A stretch of 64,000 bases of DNA from Siderastrea radians (Eukaryota > Cnidaria > Anthozoa > Scleractinia > Rhizangiidae), in the NCBI GenBank assembly GCA_964017195.1, contig OZ024895.1, forward strand, positions 35,026,834 to 35,090,833. The letters run 5' to 3'. A model generated the notes under the pieces. The model saw only the letters and a program-made list of their open reading frames with translations. It was not told where the DNA came from and made no database searches. Both the position numbers and the translations under genes were made by a program. Shown piece by piece: positions 59,150 to 64,000 of this stretch (its first letter is position 1; each line of letters begins with the position of its first letter).

Positions 59150-59945
59150 TCCGCCTAACCGGTGTTAGAAAGTGAAAGACAAAAGCGGAAGTGGGATTTT
59201 CGCCGAAGTCACGTGTCACATTGCTTCCAAGAAGGGTCATAAGGAGCGGAAGCTGTTTTTACCTGAACTGGCGTGACAAATCAAAGAGTCTTCAAATGCG
59301 ATAAGGGAAGCTTGCTCGACCTAGTTGCTTGCTGTTCCTTGCAATGCTTGTTGAATTTCGACTTAATTTTGAATGGTAAGATTCGCTGACAAAGAGAACC
59401 CGCTTCAGGCTTTGTGCGTGATGTGAGGAAAGAAAAAGCTGGGTGTTCCCTGTGGCGTGACAAACTGAATGGATAGTTCAAGCGGAAGCTAGCAGCATGT
59501 CAAACTGGATGAAGAATTGAAAAGCGAAAGTGCGCCTTCCTGTAAGCCTAGTGACTTGGAGACCTTGGATCGTTTTTGCCTGGAACTGTGATTGAATGAA
59601 GCCATTTACGGGCAACAAGAGCTCTCCTCTGGCTTTGTGCATACGTAGAGAAAAAAAAGAGAAATAAAACAGAGAAAACCTAAAGCCGATGATACCTGAC
59701 TCATTGCCTCCTCAGGTGGCGTCACAAACTGGATGGAGGATTCAAAAGCGGAATTAGGTCATGGCAAAACGAATGGAGAATTCAAAAGTGGAAGTGGTTT
59801 TTCCCCGAAGCTGGGTGACGGAAACTAAATGAAGAATTCAAAAGCGAAAGCGGAAGTGATTTCCCCGAAGTGGCGTGACAACCAATAAATAATTCAAGGT
59901 GGAAGTGGTTTTTCCCCTAAATGGCGTGACCGAATGATTCGCACC
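59150..59945 (-). repeat. Degenerate repeats upstream of gene A
   Basis: Phrases such as AATTCAAAAGCGGAAGTGG, TTTTTCCCCGAAGTGGCGTG and CAAACTGGATGAAGAATT recur at irregular intervals across the region upstream of the gene A start. No gene is seen. Confidence 0.6.
59168..59178. promoter_or_regulatory. ISRE-like element upstream of gene A
   Basis: GAAAGTGAAAG fits the GAAANNGAAA core bound by IRF proteins. It lies 85 bp upstream of the start codon at 59083. Related one-mismatch sites AAAAGCGAAAG occur near 59520 and 59842. Function is inferred from motif and position only. Confidence 0.4.
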
Positions 59946-61300
59946 TTGTAGACTGCCCTCCCCCTCCTTCCAAACTGTCGAGCCACATGTCTAAAGTAAA
60001 TCGTTAGTTTTATAAACATATACAAGAAAGGCACACGTCCCTTGGGCTAAACTTTCCATCTTGTAAGAAATGCACTAATGACTGAGTGAACCATTCCAAT
60101 CCTAGAAACAAACGTAGAGTAAGTAATGCTGGATTAATGATGGCCCCGGATAAATCTTGAAGTGGCTATTATAATGGAAGCTACCGAGAAAGACATTCAT
60201 AAAGGAATGTTATCATTAGTTTTTTTTACATGAAGTACTTGCCAAAAGATGTTAGATATTGCCATGAGGCATTTTTAGCCGGTATAAGTAAACGCGATAT
60301 TAGTAGATTTTAAAATATGATTCTAACGGATGCTTTCTTTGCCACTTCTAAACGTTTTGTTTTATCAATAATTATAATTTGCAGTTGGTTACCGGCTTGG
60401 TTGATCTTTTTGCTGCGAACTATCCGTAAGGATTCGCTCGTTTCATTTAAGAAGAAGAGGTCGAAGGCGGGGGAGGTCTTTCCCCGAAGTACTGCATTTT
60501 CATTCTCCGAGGTTGCTTTCCTCACGTAGCCAGCAAGGTGTGAGACTCATTGATTCAAAAACGACAACGGCAACAGCAACAGCAAAAACATTTATTAGTG
60601 CACCATAAAAGTTACAGCGGCACTTCTGTAATCATGACTATACTACCCTCACACTTCCTATTCCCCTCCTAGCGCTTGTCCATTTTTCCCTAGTGGTTTT
60701 CCCTGGGGCAATTCCCAGGGAAAACGTACAGCAATGATGCTGTAATCATGACTACACTACCCTCACACTTCCTATTCCCCTCCTAGTGTTCCTCCGTTTT
60801 TCCCTGGGGGAACTCCTATATAAAATTGACGGCATGATCGTCGTACCTCTAACGGCAACAAAACATTGTTCAGTACCACTAAGGGTAACAAAATCTCAAA
60901 TGACCACCTTGATTACTTTTACAATGGAAGCACGAAAAACTTTGACAGAAAACCCTATGAATCGTTGAGTCGTAGAAATTGGTCCTAGGAGTAGGACCAT
61001 GGAGTGACGACAAATTTAAGCAACTCCCTCGAAACGAGATTCCGGTTACTTTAAAGGGTTCCTTTCAAAATTTCCCTGCTTTATTTTTTCTACTCTTCGC
61101 TTGGCAATATTGATATGTTTTTATTCGTAATATAAGCTAAACATTGCACAGCTAACCTTCAGATTCTTTCCTGACGTTTTTTAATCGCTATACTTTTAAA
61201 AAAATTATTGAAAATGGAAGCTATCTTGGCTTAACTCGCTACTTCCTAAAACTGAACTTCACCACGTCAAATTCTTAGTTTTGTTGTTGTTTTTTCCTGA
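59946..61300. other. Region between GTPase genes A and B
   Basis: No gene. A direct repeat with a period of about 114 bp (CTGTAATCATGACTACACTA ... CTTCCTATTCCCCTCC) occurs at about 60626-60680 and 60740-60790. Confidence 0.5.
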
Positions 61301-61319
61301 TGATGAAAACTGAAATCAA

Positions 61320-61684
61320 GATCACTCAAATCAAAGTTATTGCACAGTACTTTCTTGTGGTGCTGGTCATTGTGCTAGAAAAACTTGCTTTTAACTTTTG
61401 AGTCTATGGACGAAATCGTAAAGTGTGACCATTCAAATGAAAGCTACTGAGCAGTACTTTCCTGTGGTGCTGTTTAACATGTTGTCCAAGGTGGTTCAAA
61501 CTTTTGAGTCTGTGGATGAAATCCTAAAGTGTGACCATTCAAATGGAAGCTACTGAGCGGTACTTTCCCGTTTGTTTATTATAATTATTGTACACGGTGG
61601 TTCTATCATTGAAGTCTGTGGATTAAATCCTGAAGTGTGGCTATTCAGATGAAAGCTACTGAGCAGCACTTTCGTGTGGAACTG

Positions 61685-61729
<45 letters not shown>

Positions 61730-61823
61730 TTTACTATTATTATTATCTGCAGTGTACAACCTATGAATGCATAGAAAATTAGCCACATAGGGCGAAAAGC
61801 GTAACCTATGTTACTCTACGGGA

Positions 61824-61859
<36 letters not shown>

Positions 61860-61985
61860 GTTGTTGTTGTTAAACGCGCTTCTAAATTTGGAGTCCGTGG
61901 ATGAATTCCTAAAGAGTGACCATTCAAATGAACACTATCGAACAGTACTTTCCCGTGGTACTGTTTGTTTTTCAGTATCTAGAAA
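61320..61985 (+). repeat. 106-bp repeat array with (ATT)n insertions, 3' of gene B
   Basis: Units read GTGACCATTCAAATGAAAGC, TACTGAGCAGTACTTTCC and TTTTGAGTCTGTGGATGAAA, several in tandem. Two ATT microsatellites (61690-61735 and 61826-61860) sit within units. Further units continue at 62325-62630 inside gene B intron 5. The orientation is opposite to the array at 37090-37690. Confidence 0.8.
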
Positions 61986-62046
61986 AATACGATTGGCCAG
62001 TATTATGCAATAAAACGTTGCCTTGTTTTCAGTGCCGAATTGACGT

Positions 62047-63282
62047 TCATTCAATTTTATTTATCTCTTCCTCCAAGCATCTCTTCATGCCAATCGGCAG
62101 GGGCAGCTCCGGCTTGACATCTTCCCATAGTTCCTTGAGTGCCTTGACCGTGTTAATCTCCTTACTGCGCAGGTCCAACAGAACTCCTCCCATCTTTCCT
62201 TGATCAGTCCAGTTGTACTTCTTCTTTAGTCGGGCAAAGAACTGCTCTAGTCTTTCCACCCCGCTACTGGCTCCTGGAGTGATGTTAAAGAGAATTATAA
62301 AACACTTTAAATTAAACCTTCTCCTTGGTCTTAACTTGAAGGCTACTGAGCAGTACTTTCTTGTGATACTGTTTATTATGCTGTACAGGGTGGTTTTACT
62401 TTTCGAGTATGTGGACGAAATCCTGAAGTGTGAACATTCAAATGAAAGCTACTGAGGATTGTTTTCCCGCGGTGCTGTTTATTATGCTGTACAATGTGGT
62501 TCTAATTTGAATGTCTCCAAATGTGAGCATTCAAAAGAAGGCCACTGAGAGGTACTTTTCTGTGATACATGTTTATTGTGCTGTTTAGAGTACAAGGTGA
62601 TTCACGAATTTCCAAAGCGTGACCCTTAAAATGAACAGTTATCGAGTGGTATCTTCCCGAGATGCCGTTCTCCTTTCCTAGGGAGTCAATTTTAGAAAAT
62701 TACCTCAAATCGCTCTCACTCCCTACCCCAGGGGTCCCGGGCTCCACACCAAGCCGTTTCGAAACAGCTTGACCGTTCTCCTGTTCAGTACCCTTTATGA
62801 CGTTTGATGACAAAGGAGTGATACGTCCTCTTTGTGACGGAAAATAAGAAGACGCTTTAATAGCACGGAACAAACAAGAACGGGTGTCGTTGCTTTCTCA
62901 AAGGGTTTGAATCTCATGCAGGCGCTATCGTCGACTCTCCTCTTCTCTAAATGAGTTGCAACTCGCGTCAGTGTACTTTGTTGGTCGACAATCATTCTCG
63001 TCTTACCTCCAGCAGCAATTTCTCTTTCCATCTGATTCTTCTCTCGCTGCTTTTTAATTCGTATGAACCTTTCAGCAGACAGCAAAGCAAAATCTAAGAT
63101 GTCCAGAGCCGTTCGTTCTACGACAAAAGACTTCTCGTTTCTCTGGTACGTGTAATTTGCAATGAGGTATGTTCTCTCGCTGGAACTGCCAGTCGCCCAT
63201 GACGCCAAGTCAAAAGCCTTTTCTTTGCCGCTTTCGTCTTCCAGCTCGTCCAGGTGGGTAATGACAGTCACAGGGGAATAGC
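62047..63282 (-). CDS. IFI44-like GTPase gene B, last two exons (partial)
   Basis: Exon 5 63282-63007 (276 nt, the same length as in gene A) and exon 6 62273-62047, in the same phases. Exon 5 gives YSPVTVITHLDELEDE, SSERTYLIANYTYQ and ERTALDILDFALLSAERFIR; exon 6 gives the SAM-like tail, with an extra terminal Glu before the stop because TGA is displaced by one codon. The G4 position reads THLD. Upstream exons with the P-loop and N-terminus lie beyond 64000. Both exons are open, so this is probably a second functional gene in tandem with gene A. Confidence 0.8.
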
Positions 63283-63589
63283 CTGCGGAGCGAAATTAAA
63301 GCGTTCGTAAGCCCTGTAGATACACCGTACCCAACAGCACGACAGTAGACCGAAGTCGGGGGAGGGTTTAGAGGCAAAACGATGACTCTACCCCACTCTT
63401 AAAAAATCCCCTCTTTCTAGAATGTGTTCCACACAACCCTTTTTAAAACCTGTTAATATTTATTCAGCACCTGAATGGCCTGAAAGAGAAGCCGAACTGG
63501 GACTGGTTTTAAATTGTTTGTTCTGGTCTTTGTGATTGGTGCAAACACCTCATCAAAAGAGAAAACATTCGTGATTTGGCTTAATGTTT

Positions 63590-63745
63590 CCCGCGCTTGG
63601 CGGAACCAGTTGTATTTATTCTTCGCTTGGCATCAGTTGCATGTTTCTGGTTCTTGACACCAGCTATTTGTTTCCCACCCTGGGCACCACTTTCGTGTTT
63701 CCCGCGCTTGGCACCAGTTTCATGTTTCCCGCGCTTGGCACCAGT
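63590..63745. repeat. About 34-bp minisatellite in gene B intron 4
   Basis: About five units of the array also seen at 55595-55900 (CGCGCTTGGCACCAGTT). Confidence 0.8.
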
Positions 63746-64000
63746 TATGCAAGGGGTTTTTAGAAAACTATAGGATTTTTAGAGATTTGGAGGGATTTTT
63801 GCGATTTTGGTGAACATTTTTAAGGTTTTTTGTTCATTTGTTCCAAAAAAGCTTGAAACTTGGAAACGTTTCGTTACAAGCGATCCTGAAGCCTTTAATG
63901 CCCCCTCACAGTATCGGTCAGCGGTTTTACCCATAATTCAGCATTCCTTGCTGTCAGTGAGCTCAGCAGAGCTTGTTGATTTGGCTGAGACTGAGGGCGG
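63746..64000. other. Right edge, no gene seen
   Basis: AT-rich start with GGATTTTTAGAGATTTGGAG; no exon, repeat or motif recognised. Expected to be intron 4 of gene B. Confidence 0.4.

Overview
This window is animal nuclear DNA, most likely from an anthozoan cnidarian and probably a stony coral. It is AT-rich, has short exons with GT-AG introns, carries ASIC-like DEG/ENaC channel genes, and is crowded with tRNA-derived SINEs, APE-type LINE fragments, TTAA-flanked and other inverted-repeat elements, and simple repeats. There are no rRNA genes, no CRISPR arrays and no bacterial-style operons. The exact species cannot be read from the sequence.

Left three quarters (about 1-48,300, + strand): a head-to-tail array of four copies of one seven-exon DEG/ENaC gene. 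All copies share the same exon phases. Copy 0 (655-4163) enters from the left edge with exons 4-7 and has a 1-bp deletion in exon 6. Copy 1 (7969-14357) is open throughout and encodes 468 residues with both transmembrane segments, the HG gating motif and the GAS selectivity filter. Copy 2 (16337-26406) is a pseudogene: a LINE in exon 2, two stops, two lost cysteines, a lost splice donor, mutated promoter CCAAT motifs, and no exons 6-7. Copy 3 (33848-48280) is open through exons 1-6, but its exon 7 carries a 20-bp net repeat expansion that shifts the frame exactly at the ion-selectivity filter. Flanks and introns are duplicated along with the genes, so missing insertions in one copy show empty sites for elements in another.

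Right quarter (about 50,550-64,000, - strand): two tandem copies of a different gene, a GTPase resembling the interferon-induced IFI44-like group. Gene A (59083 down to 50553) assembles from six exons into 433 residues: a predicted N-myristoylation start (MGNGGSK), a coiled coil, a P-loop GTPase domain with a DTRG switch II, and a C-terminal helical domain that looks SAM-like. An ISRE-like GAAAGTGAAAG lies about 85 bp upstream of the start codon. Gene B is cut by the right edge and shows only its last two exons.

A roughly 106-bp repeat family occurs as single units in intron 5 of the channel genes and as tandem arrays both inside channel copy 3 and around the 3' ends of the GTPase genes, linking two otherwise unrelated loci. 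Most of the remaining sequence is transposon-derived.
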